Source of the DNA: Phycisphaerales bacterium
GTDB lineage: Bacteria > Planctomycetota > Phycisphaerae > Phycisphaerales > UBA1924
NCBI GenBank assembly: GCA_035627955.1
Contig: DASPKU010000012.1
Span: forward strand, 186,001-250,000
Length of the DNA: 64,000 bases
Direction: 5' to 3'
Below the pieces are notes generated by a model that did not search any database, was not told the origin of the DNA, and worked only from the letters and a program-made list of their open reading frames with translations. A program made the position numbers and the translations under genes. Below are positions 39,399 through 50,324 of the stretch, one piece after another. The first letter of the stretch is position 1. Each line of letters starts with the position of its first letter.

Positions 39399-39585
39399 AC
39401 TCAAAGGCTACCGCGGCCGTGCGCGGCGTCGAGAGGGAATGCGCGCATGTCGATGATTGTGCGCACAAACGTCGCCGATGGGTTGTAAGTGGTTGTGGGG
39501 AATGGGCGGGAAAAAAACGGGGGTGATGAGTAGGTCTTCTAGGTCGGCGAGGTCTTCTAGGGGGGATCGATACGATTCGGTTGTC

Positions 39586-40914
39586 ATGCTCACGACGTTG
39601 TTCCTTGATTTGAACTCGTACTTCGCGTCGGTGGAGCAGCAGGTGCAGCCGCACTTGCGCGGGAAGCCGGTGGGTGTGGCGCCGATCACGGGGGATTCGG
39701 GGTGCATCATCGCGGCGAGTTATGAGGCGAAGAAGTTCGGGGTGAAGACGGGAACGCGGGTGGGTGAGGCGAAGGTGCTGTGCCCGGGCGTAGAGATTGT
39801 GGATGCGCGGCCGCGGCTGTATGTGCTGATGCACCACCGGATTCTCAAGGCGATCGACCGGCACATTCCGGTGGAGCGCGTGCACTCGATCGATGAGGTT
39901 TCGTGCCGGCTGGACCGACGGCAGCGGACGCCGGAGGCGGCGCGGGAGCTGGCGCTGCGGGTAAAGGCGGAGATCGCGAAGAGCTGTGGGGTGTGCATGC
40001 GGTGCTCGATCGGCATCGCCCCGAACCGGCTGCTGGCGAAGCTGGGCACGGACCTGATGAAGCCCGATGGGCTGGTGATCCTGCGCAATGAGGATTTGCC
40101 GGCCGCGATCGGGCACCTGTCGGTGCAGGAGTTCTCGGGGATCGGGCCGCGGATGACCAAGCGGCTGAAGCGCGCAGGCGTGAGGACGATCGCGGAGCTG
40201 TACGCCAAAAGCGAGGCGGAGATGCGGGCGCTGTGGGGCGGGCCGTTCGGGGAGCGGTGGTACCACGTGATCCGCGGGGCGGAGGTGCGGGAGAAGCCGA
40301 CGAAGAAGGGGTCGATCGGGCATCAGCACGTGCTGGCTCCGGACCTGCGGACGCGGGAGGGCGCGAAGAGCGTGGGGCTGCGGCTGCTGCTGAAGGCGAG
40401 CGCGCGGATGCGGCACGACAAGTACGCGGCGAAGAAGCTGTCGCTGGGGCTGCGGTTCGAGGGCGACAGGCCGTCGACGAACGCGTGGAACGGGCCGTCG
40501 TGGGACGAGTGGGCGACCCTTGGGGGCGAGTGCGTGGACTCGGGGACGATGCAGGATGCGCTGGATGCGTTGTGGGCGCGGGCGCCGGAGGGGAAGATCC
40601 TGATGGTGGCGGTGACGCTGCACGACCTGGTGCCCGCGGCGAGCCACACGCTGCCGCTGTTCGGCGGGCAGAACCGCTCGGAGAGCCTGTCGAAGGCGAT
40701 GGACGCGGTGAACAAGAAGTTCGGGGCGAACAAGGTGTACCCGGCGAGCATGCAGGATGCGCGCGGGCACGGCACCGGCGGGATCGCGTTCAACTACGTG
40801 CCGAACCTGGAGCTGGCGGACAGCGTGCAGAGCCGGCAGCGCGGGGGAGGGGAGAAGCGGTACATGAGCGATGCGGAGATGGAGGGGTTGATTGAGGGGT
40901 CGCTGCGGGCGTGA
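39586..40914 (+). CDS. Y-family DNA polymerase (Pol IV/DinB-like translesion polymerase)
   Basis: A 442-residue error-prone polymerase with palm motif FLDLNSYFASVE (catalytic Asp near residue 7) and HSIDEVSCRL (catalytic Asp-Glu near 105). The steric and fingers region CIIAASYEAKKFGVKTG and the helix-hairpin-helix thumb EFSGIGPRMTKRLKRAGVRT follow, then a little-finger domain. The C-terminal 60 residues end without a clear beta-clamp QLxLF peptide, although LPLFGG near residue 360 is a candidate. The start ATG at 39586 is preferred because upstream codons lie in a GGTCTTCTAGG direct repeat. No LexA box or imuA/dnaE2 neighbour is visible. Confidence 0.9.
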   Translation: MLTTLFLDLNSYFASVEQQVQPHLRGKPVGVAPITGDSGCIIAASYEAKKFGVKTGTRVGEAKVLCPGVEIVDARPRLYVLMHHRILKAIDRHIPVERVHSIDEVSCRLDRRQRTPEAARELALRVKAEIAKSCGVCMRCSIGIAPNRLLAKLGTDLMKPDGLVILRNEDLPAAIGHLSVQEFSGIGPRMTKRLKRAGVRTIAELYAKSEAEMRALWGGPFGERWYHVIRGAEVREKPTKKGSIGHQHVLAPDLRTREGAKSVGLRLLLKASARMRHDKYAAKKLSLGLRFEGDRPSTNAWNGPSWDEWATLGGECVDSGTMQDALDALWARAPEGKILMVAVTLHDLVPAASHTLPLFGGQNRSESLSKAMDAVNKKFGANKVYPASMQDARGHGTGGIAFNYVPNLELADSVQSRQRGGGEKRYMSDAEMEGLIEGSLRA

Positions 40915-40934
40915 GGCTTGTCGGAGGGTGTGGC

Positions 40935-40969
40935 GTAGGACTCATAGGAGTCATGGGAGTCATAGGAGA
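40935..40969. repeat. ATAGGACTC/ATAGGAGTC 9-base tandem repeat, copy 2
   Basis: About four degenerate 9-base units (TAGGACTCA, TAGGAGTCA, TGGGAGTCA, TAGGAG) in the gap between the Y-family polymerase and the tRNA cluster. Together with copy 3 it brackets the tRNA array. Confidence 0.75.
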
Positions 40970-40978
40970 AGAGAGAAG

Positions 40979-41053
40979 CAGCCCCGGCAGGAATCGAACC
41001 TGCGATCTCCGCATTCGTAGTGCGGCGTCTTGGATCCGCTCGACCACGGGGCC
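40979..41053 (-). tRNA. tRNA-Arg (anticodon ACG)
   Basis: A complete cloverleaf on the minus strand: acceptor GGCCCCG / CGGGGCT (one G-U), T8, a 3-bp D-stem GTC/GAC with a large loop, anticodon stem CCGCA/TGCGG with loop CTACGAA, a 5-base variable loop, T-arm GCAGG TTCGATT CCTGC, and G as discriminator. CCA is not encoded. The D-arm is shaped more like tRNA-Glu/Asp than the usual bacterial tRNA-Arg(ACG), but the anticodon assigns arginine. Confidence 0.9.
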
Positions 41054-41064
41054 GTGGTGATGAA

Positions 41065-41138
41065 TGACTCCGGCAGGATTCGAACCTGCATCACCCTGAT
41101 TCTGAGTCAGGGGCCTCTGCCAGTTGGGCTACGGAGCC
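41065..41138 (-). tRNA. class I tRNA with leucine anticodon CAG
   Basis: Acceptor GGCTCCG / CGGAGTC, T8-A9, D-stem GCC/GGC, anticodon stem CCTGA/TCAGG with loop CTCAGAA (U33, anticodon CAG), variable loop GTGAT of only five bases, T-arm GCAGG TTCGAAT CCTGC, discriminator A, no encoded CCA. By anticodon it reads the leucine codon CUG, but bacterial tRNA-Leu has a long extra arm, which is absent here. All stems pair, so it looks functional; the amino acid it carries is unclear. Confidence 0.75.
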
Positions 41139-41154
41139 GGGAGTAAACTGCAAT

Positions 41155-41225
41155 CAGCGCACCCGGATTCGAACCGGGACTCCCAGGATCACAACCTGGA
41201 GGGCTGCCGTTACCCCATGTCGCTG
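41155..41225 (-). tRNA. tRNA with histidine anticodon GTG and irregular acceptor stem
   Basis: Anticodon stem CCAGG/CCTGG with loop TTGTGAT (anticodon GTG), D-stem GGG/CCC with loop TAACGGCAG, T-arm CCCGG TTCGAAT CCGGG. The acceptor pairs only with a bulged A on its 5' side (CAGCG-A-CA against TGCGCTG). The G at position -1 that marks histidine tRNAs is not seen. A standard tRNA-His is at 43778-43852, so this second copy is either diverged, special or decaying. Confidence 0.6.
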
Positions 41226-41261
41226 AGCGGCGCTCGCGGGTGGTTGCGCGAGCTGTGACGA

Positions 41262-41335
41262 AGACCCTGGCGGGAGTCGAACCCGCACTGCGCGGCATCT
41301 CGGGCCGCGGCCTCTGCCAGTTGGGCTACAGGGTC
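41262..41335 (-). tRNA. class I tRNA with leucine anticodon GAG
   Basis: Acceptor GACCCTG / CAGGGTC pairs perfectly, the D-arm is nearly identical to that of the CAG tRNA at 41065 (GCC/GGC with CAACTGGCAGA), the anticodon stem is GCGGC/GCCGC with loop CCGAGAT (anticodon GAG but C at position 33), the variable loop GCAGT has five bases, and the T-arm is GCGGG TTCGACT CCCGC. Like its neighbour it has a leucine anticodon without the long extra arm, and C33 is very unusual. CCA is not encoded. Confidence 0.7.
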
Positions 41336-41343
41336 ACTGAGGA

Positions 41344-41369
41344 GCACCGGTCGGGAGACCGGTGCCACC
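41344..41369. repeat. family A hairpin repeat (copy b)
   Basis: GCACCGGTC, the loop GGGA, then GACCGGTG and CCACC. It lies inside the tRNA array between the GAG tRNA and tRNA-Asp. The same stem version occurs at 55615, 56636 and 56671. Confidence 0.85.
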
Positions 41370-41377
41370 GTTTACAA

Positions 41378-41450
41378 CGACCCCGATGGGGCTTGAACCC
41401 ACAACCTCCGGCGTGACAAGCCGGTGCTCTGCCGATTGAGCTACGAGGTC
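41378..41450 (-). tRNA. tRNA-Asp (anticodon GTC)
   Basis: Acceptor GACCTCG / CGGGGTC (one U-G), 4-bp D-stem GCTC/GAGC, anticodon stem CCGGC/GCCGG with loop TTGTCAC, a five-base variable loop, T-arm GTGGG TTCAAGC CCCAT, and discriminator G as expected for aspartate. CCA is not encoded. It is the first gene of the minus-strand tRNA array; a TATAAC hexamer lies at 41493-41498 upstream. Confidence 0.92.
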
Positions 41451-41916
41451 TTTGTTAGTTTGGTGGAGACGGCGGTTCCTTGTGTGTGCGCGGTTATAGC
41501 GTGCGCGAGTGATCGCGGGCGCTGCGATGTGCGGCGGGGGGCAAAACGAAAAACGCGGCCTGCGGGAGGGGTCCGGAGGCCGCGTCGTCTGGTCGCGGAA
41601 TGCCTGGATTTCAGGGCATTTCACGCGGCAAGCGGGTGCGGCCTTCGGGCCGCCCGTGCCGCGGATTGCTCAGCGGCGGGGCGGCGTGCGTCGATCTCGC
41701 AGGGCGAGTCGATAGCACAGTCGCTGCTGTAGCCGTCGAGCGTGATGTTGAGTGGTGGTGATCATGGGAGTACCTGCGGGAGGAGTATCGGTTGGATTTG
41801 GGGTGTAGTCAAATGGAATGTTGTGAATTTTTGTTGCGGGCGTCGGCGGTGTGTTGTGCGGTGAGTGTGGGTTGATAGGAGTCATAAGAGGCATAGGACT
41901 GATAGGAGCCGGAACG
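41451..41916. other. intergenic region between tRNA array and pckA
   Basis: About 465 bases with no convincing gene. On the minus strand a TATAAC at 41493-41498 could be the -10 element of the tRNA array. A GGGAGGAG string at 41776 (plus) has no open frame worth calling after it. A 31-codon minus-strand frame from 41765 is possible, but nothing supports it. The region ends in the ATAGGAGTC repeat. Confidence 0.4.
41874..41909. repeat. ATAGGACTC/ATAGGAGTC 9-base tandem repeat, copy 3
   Basis: Four degenerate units (ATAGGAGTC, ATAAGAGGC, ATAGGACTG, ATAGGAGCC) just outside the pckA terminator. With copy 2 it brackets the tRNA array and its flank. Confidence 0.7.
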
Positions 41917-41945
41917 AAAAAGCCCCGGCGATGGCGCCGGGGCTT
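41917..41945 (-). terminator. Rho-independent terminator of pckA
   Basis: On the minus strand AAGCCCCGGCG, a 4-base loop and CGCCGGGGCTT are followed by TTTCG. The stem of 11 bp is perfect. It lies about 60 bases after the pckA stop. Confidence 0.8.
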
Positions 41946-41963
41946 GAGGGGGGGGTCTATCGA

Positions 41964-41992
41964 GCACGATCATGAGGACATGATCGTGGCAC
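41964..41992. repeat. family A hairpin repeat (copy c)
   Basis: GCACGATCATG, the loop AGGA, then CATGATCGTG and GCAC. It lies between the pckA stop and its terminator. The same stem version is at 60178. Confidence 0.85.
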
Positions 41993-42007
41993 GGGGGGTC
42001 GTGCCGA

Positions 42008-43603
<1,596 letters not shown>

Positions 43604-43777
43604 GGATGTGCCTCGAAAGGTGCGGAAAAGAGTGGGAGCAAGCCTAGGGCCGGGCTGAGCGGGTTGGCTACCTTGGCGGGGCGTGGGTGCGGGGTGGGCG
43701 GGCCGGCGGGGTTGCCGGTGAGTGAGGGCGGTCCTAATGTTGAGGTTCCTGCGCCTCGCCGAGTGGGCGGGCGTGAT

Positions 43778-43852
43778 GGCGACTGTAGCTCAGTTGGTTA
43801 GAGCACCGGGTTGTGATCCCGGGGGTCACGGGTTCGAGTCCCGCCAGTCGCC
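43778..43852 (+). tRNA. tRNA-His (anticodon GTG)
   Basis: A standard histidine tRNA: G-1, acceptor GCGACTG / CAGTCGC, C73 opposite G-1, D-stem GCTC/GAGC, anticodon stem CCGGG/CCCGG with loop TTGTGAT, and T-loop TTCGAGT. CCA is not encoded. A strong terminator follows at once. It stands alone, unlike the other histidine-anticodon tRNA at 41155. Confidence 0.97.
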
Positions 43853-43868
43853 CTTTGATGTTGATGAG

Positions 43869-43896
43869 AAGCCCCGGCAGTCGCCGGGGCTTTTTT
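43869..43896 (+). terminator. terminator after tRNA-His
   Basis: A 10-bp stem AAGCCCCGGC / GCCGGGGCTT, a 4-base loop and TTTTTT. It lies 17 bases after the tRNA; on the other strand it sits right after the PilZ gene and could stop that transcript too. Confidence 0.9.
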
Positions 43897-43906
43897 GTTG
43901 CGCGGT

Positions 43907-45061
43907 TCAGGCGACGCGCTTGTGGGGCTTCGTGGTCTCGAGCGCGGAGTCGCAGGCGGCGATGACGAGCTCGAGGTTGGGCATGACGGCTTCGATGGAG
44001 CCGCCGCTGTCGAGGGTGGACTGGATCTGGTTAACGAGGGAGACGACCGGGGTCCAGCCGCGGGCTTCGGAGAGGGTGCGGATGCGGAGGCAGGCGCTGC
44101 GGACAGCGGCGGCGTCGCGGTGGAAGACGGCGGAGAAGAGGGCCTTGCCCAGGCGGGTGACCTCGTCGGCGGGGGCGGCCTTGGCGCGGGTGTCGCTGGC
44201 CGAGGTCTTTCTGGTGTCGGCGGGCTGCTCGGCGAGGAGCACCTCGGCGAGGGCGCGGAAGAGGATGTCCTGGGAGTAGGGGCGGCAGAGGAAGGCGCGG
44301 ACGGGGGCGCTGGCTACACGGGCGCGGGTGCGGGCGGTGTCGTCGGGGACGATCATCAGGATGGGGCCAACGTGGCCGATCTCGCGGAGCTTGGACGCGG
44401 CCACGCCGGGCTCGGCGTCGCCGACTTCGGCGGAGAGGATGACGGCGGTGAAGCTGTCGTAGAGGGAGATGCCCTCGGCGAGGGTGGACGCGTACTCAAG
44501 CTGGAGGTTGGTCTCGCGGAGGAAGTGCTTGATGATGTCGCGCTCGCCCTTGGCGGGCTCGATGATGAGGACGCGGCCCTGGAGGTCGGCGGAGCGGACA
44601 CGCTCGCGCTCGAAGCTGTTGGAGAGGGGGTCGGGGGCGAGGTATTCCTTGGCGTTGATGGGGCGGGGGAAGGCGATGCCGATCTCGTGGATGAGGCCGG
44701 CGCGGTGCATGCAGCGGACGATCTTGCCGCGCACCTGGACCTCGCCCTGGGTGGGGTGGGGCATGTGGACAATGCACTCGGAGCCGGGGTGGACGAAGCT
44801 GGAGTGCAGGACGCAGACGCCGCCGTTGGAGAGGTTGCGGCCGGCGACCTTGATGTTGACGGTGTTGCCGCCGGGGTGGATGAGGCCGACGGTGATCGAG
44901 AGCTTGCGGAAGGGCCAGCGGACAAAGTCGCGCTTATGGCGCGTGCCGGCCTTTTGCTCCGGCTCGTCGAGCTTGTCGAGCAGCGCTTCGAGCTGAGCAG
45001 CGCTGAGGTTGATGGAGTTGGGGCGAAGGCTGGACTGGTTGGCCTGTGAGTGAAGGGCCAT
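43907..45061 (-). CDS. PilZ-domain protein with receiver-like domain
   Basis: 384 residues. After a 35-residue helix come the sequence RHKRDFVRWPFRKLSI and ADLQ-terminated beta region with GRNLSNGGVCVL (about 45-165), which fits a PilZ c-di-GMP-binding domain (RxxxR then NxSxxG; here the first motif is HKRDFVRW). Residues 170-290 form a receiver-like alpha/beta domain (GRVLIIEPAKGERDII ... FLCRPY), but the phospho-acceptor region reads AVILSAEVG without the usual Asp, so phosphorylation is doubtful. The rest is a helical bundle of Hpt-like size lacking an obvious His. GGGAGG precedes the ATG. It is probably a c-di-GMP effector, partner unknown. Confidence 0.8.
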   Translation of the reverse strand: MALHSQANQSSLRPNSINLSAAQLEALLDKLDEPEQKAGTRHKRDFVRWPFRKLSITVGLIHPGGNTVNIKVAGRNLSNGGVCVLHSSFVHPGSECIVHMPHPTQGEVQVRGKIVRCMHRAGLIHEIGIAFPRPINAKEYLAPDPLSNSFERERVRSADLQGRVLIIEPAKGERDIIKHFLRETNLQLEYASTLAEGISLYDSFTAVILSAEVGDAEPGVAASKLREIGHVGPILMIVPDDTARTRARVASAPVRAFLCRPYSQDILFRALAEVLLAEQPADTRKTSASDTRAKAAPADEVTRLGKALFSAVFHRDAAAVRSACLRIRTLSEARGWTPVVSLVNQIQSTLDSGGSIEAVMPNLELVIAACDSALETTKPHKRVA

Positions 45062-45177
45062 GGAAACCTCCCGCGAGCGTGTAGGTACACACACATCGGC
45101 CGGGGGCGCGTAGATGTTTGAAGCAAGCGGCTTTATCGAAATAGGTGCGGGGGGTGTGAAGCCGTAGCGGCTCTTCC

Positions 45178-45196
45178 GGGCCGATGTTATCGGCCC
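45178..45196. repeat. short perfect hairpin between the PilZ gene and gyrB
   Basis: GGGCCGAT and ATCGGCCC around a 3-base loop. It has no T-run in either direction, so it is not a clear terminator. Confidence 0.4.
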
Positions 45197-45234
45197 GCCC
45201 GGGATGTGCTGATCGGATCGGGGCGGCGAGGTGA

Positions 45235-48216
<2,982 letters not shown>

Positions 48217-48666
48217 TCAGGTGATTTGGAGCGCTTCAGAAGCGGCGTTCCAAGCGGCTTTCCGGTCGCGGAACTGGCCGATGAGGCGGTACTGGGCCGC
48301 GAGCAGGTCGACGGTGTTTTCCTTAAAGGAGCACACGTAGTGGCGGCGCCCTCTGGAGAGGCGTTCGGGGTTGGCGTCGCGGTCGCTTATCGCGGCTTGC
48401 TCAAGGAGCCAGTCGGAACCCTCAACCTCCCAGATCGAGTAAGGGCCGGTGCTCGCGTTCAGCGGGTGGTTGTGGAAGGCCTCGTCGTTGGGGCCGCCGG
48501 CGGAGGCGTGAAGACAGTCGGTGAAGAGAACGGCCGCGAGTTGAGTTGATGATGCGACCTCGTAGATCAGCACGGCGCGTCGCCGGTGGGTAACGAGGGC
48601 GCCTTCGGAATCGTTGGAATCGGGAGGAGGCAGGTCGGTGAGTTCGCGGGCGCGCGGTTGCGGCAT
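48217..48666 (-). CDS. hypothetical protein
   Basis: A 149-residue soluble protein of mixed alpha/beta character with no signal peptide. Its middle (LNASTGPYSIWEVEGSDWLLEQ in part: STGPYSIWEVEGSDWLLE) and the C-terminal HYVCSFKENTVDLLA suggest a globular domain in which an expression-like pattern Y-x-V-C-S-F-K-E follows a basic loop. I do not recognise the family. It is less GC-rich than gyrB downstream of it, and lies 177 bases upstream on the same strand. Confidence 0.65.
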   Translation of the reverse strand: MPQPRARELTDLPPPDSNDSEGALVTHRRRAVLIYEVASSTQLAAVLFTDCLHASAGGPNDEAFHNHPLNASTGPYSIWEVEGSDWLLEQAAISDRDANPERLSRGRRHYVCSFKENTVDLLAAQYRLIGQFRDRKAAWNAASEALQIT

Positions 48667-49067
48667 CTGGGGAGTTTAGTTGTCGAGGGCCCGGGTTGTG
48701 CGCAGGGGTCCTGCAGCCCTCCGGCGTGCGGAATCGCGCGACTGCATCCGCGGCGGCGTAAGGCGACGCGCCTCATTCTGCCCATGGCTACTTACTGATG
48801 CCCCTGCGGGGCGGAATGCAGGAGTGCTGCGAGAGCGAGATGCGCCCCGTCAGGCATGAAGTTCACCCGCCCCGCTGGGGCGGCGGGTGGGGTGGGCCGC
48901 AACCAGGGGTGTCCGAGGACGGCCACCCCTGGCAACGATCACGCACTCCGCCGGAGTGCAATGGCAGCAGGCGAGTCAGTACCAGCGAAGTGCGAATGTG
49001 AGTCAAAACCAAGGCCACCGAGATGAGGACATCTCGGTGGCACGTTGAAGCACGACGCAACATCGCA
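48667..49067. other. intergenic region with several palindromic repeats
   Basis: 400 bases with no supported gene. It contains a 9-bp stem CCAGGGGTG / CACCCCTGG at 48903-48932, a perfect GCACTCCG-C-CGGAGTGC palindrome at 48943-48959 and a family A hairpin at 49014. Together they make it a repeat sink between the hypothetical gene and the TPR lipoprotein. Confidence 0.6.
49014..49043. repeat. family A hairpin repeat (copy e)
   Basis: The perfect 12-bp stem GCCACCGAGATG / CATCTCGGTGGC has the loop AGGA. The stem core matches the copy at 56546 inside the debranching enzyme gene. Confidence 0.9.
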
Positions 49068-50180
49068 TCACTTGTAGCGCGAGACCAGCTCGAGGATCGC
49101 GGGTTGGTCGCGTTCGATCTGGAGGGAGCGGCGGAGGGCTTTGAGGCCGTCGTCGTGGGCGGTGCGGTCGGCCTGGCCGCTGAACATCCACTGGTTGAGG
49201 AGGCACACGCCGACGCCGTTGAGGGCGGGGTAGTAGTTGGGGTCGATCTCGAGGGACTTGCGGAAGCTGCTCAGGGCGGTGTCGTAGCGGCGGAGGTTGA
49301 AGTAGCCGACGCCGAGGCGCTCGTAGCAGGGGGCGGTGGGCTCGGTGCGGGCGAGCTGCTCGAGGGTGTTCACCGCCTCCTCGTGGCGGCCCACTTTGCT
49401 GAGGCTGTTGGCGAGGTTGAGCAGCAGCGGGCCGGTGAGCTGCGTGAGCTCCGCGGCCTGCTGGAACTCGACGATGGCGTCATCGTGGCGGCCCAGGGTG
49501 GCGTAGATGGCGCCGAGGTTGGAGCGGGCGGCGGCGTTCTTGCCGTCGATGCGGACGGCGCGCTCGGCGTAGGGCAGGGCCTGGCTGGCCTCATTGAGCT
49601 GGAGGTAGGCGGTGCCGAGGTTGAGGTTGGCGTTGAAGTCGTCGCCCTTGATGTTGAGGGCGCGGAGGTAGGCACGCACGGCGTCCTCGAGGCGGGAGAG
49701 GAGCTGGAGGGAGAGGCCGTGGCGGTACTGGGCGTCGAAGTTGCGGGGCTCGAGGTCGGCGGCCTTGGCGAAGTGCTTCTCGGCGGCGGCGAAGTTGCCC
49801 TGCTCGAGGTGGATGTCGCCGGCGCCGAGGTAGGCGACGGTCATGCGCGGGTTGTGGGCGATGGCGCGCTCGAAGTCGGCGAGGGCCTTCTCGTAGTCGC
49901 CCGCGGCCTCGGCGGCCTGGGCGGACACGACGGCGGCGTTGGCAGTCTCGACGCGGTTGATGTTGACGGCGGGGGCGCGGCCGTTGTTGCGGGCGGCGCG
50001 GGGGTCGGGGGGCGTGGGGTTGCGGCGGGAGCCGAAACGGTTGTCGAGGGACTGGCAGGCGGTGAGGAGGGGGAGAGAGAGGAAGAGGCAGCAGAGCAAT
50101 GCAGGAAGAAGGCGCTCACGCAGAGGCGCAGAGCTCGCGGAGGGGGAGTGTGAGCGGGCGGGGGCGGGGGCGTTGTGCAT
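49068..50180 (-). CDS. TPR-repeat lipoprotein
   Basis: About 370 residues. ATG at 50180 is chosen because GAGG lies seven bases upstream. A signal peptide with lipobox LLTAC (cysteine near residue 43) is followed by eight to nine TPR units, for instance AQAAEAAGDYEKALADFERA, AAEKHFAKAADLEPRNF, AIVEFQQAAELTQLTG and ALSSFRKSLEIDPNYYPAL. It is a membrane-anchored periplasmic scaffold; partners are unknown. The n-region (SHSPSASSAPLRERL) is read from a CGCAGAGGCGCAGAG-type short repeat at 50116-50132, so that part is recently changed. Confidence 0.85.
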   Translation of the reverse strand: MHNAPAPARSHSPSASSAPLRERLLPALLCCLFLSLPLLTACQSLDNRFGSRRNPTPPDPRAARNNGRAPAVNINRVETANAAVVSAQAAEAAGDYEKALADFERAIAHNPRMTVAYLGAGDIHLEQGNFAAAEKHFAKAADLEPRNFDAQYRHGLSLQLLSRLEDAVRAYLRALNIKGDDFNANLNLGTAYLQLNEASQALPYAERAVRIDGKNAAARSNLGAIYATLGRHDDAIVEFQQAAELTQLTGPLLLNLANSLSKVGRHEEAVNTLEQLARTEPTAPCYERLGVGYFNLRRYDTALSSFRKSLEIDPNYYPALNGVGVCLLNQWMFSGQADRTAHDDGLKALRRSLQIERDQPAILELVSRYK

Positions 50181-50324
50181 CGCGGTCCTCATCGGCGCGG
50201 GGAGCGGGAGGTGTTCAGTACGCCGCGGGGGATGAGCTGGTGCGGCGCATGAAGTGTGCCAGCGCATTGGGGTGCTGGGGGTGCTGGTGAGGGAGTCTAG
50301 ATCGGCGTTGGGGCCGGTTTGGGG

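Noticed and set aside
39007-40770. A 587-codon minus-strand frame over the Y-family polymerase
   Set aside because: Pro/Arg/Gln/His-rich mirror of the polymerase gene, which has intact catalytic motifs.
41065-41335. Calling the CAG and GAG tRNAs ordinary tRNA-Leu
   Set aside because: Neither has the long variable arm of bacterial tRNA-Leu; the call is left as leucine anticodon on a class I body.
41670-41765. A 31-codon minus-strand frame (MITTTQHHARRLQQRL...)
   Set aside because: No Shine-Dalgarno, no conservation information and no context; left inside the intergenic note.
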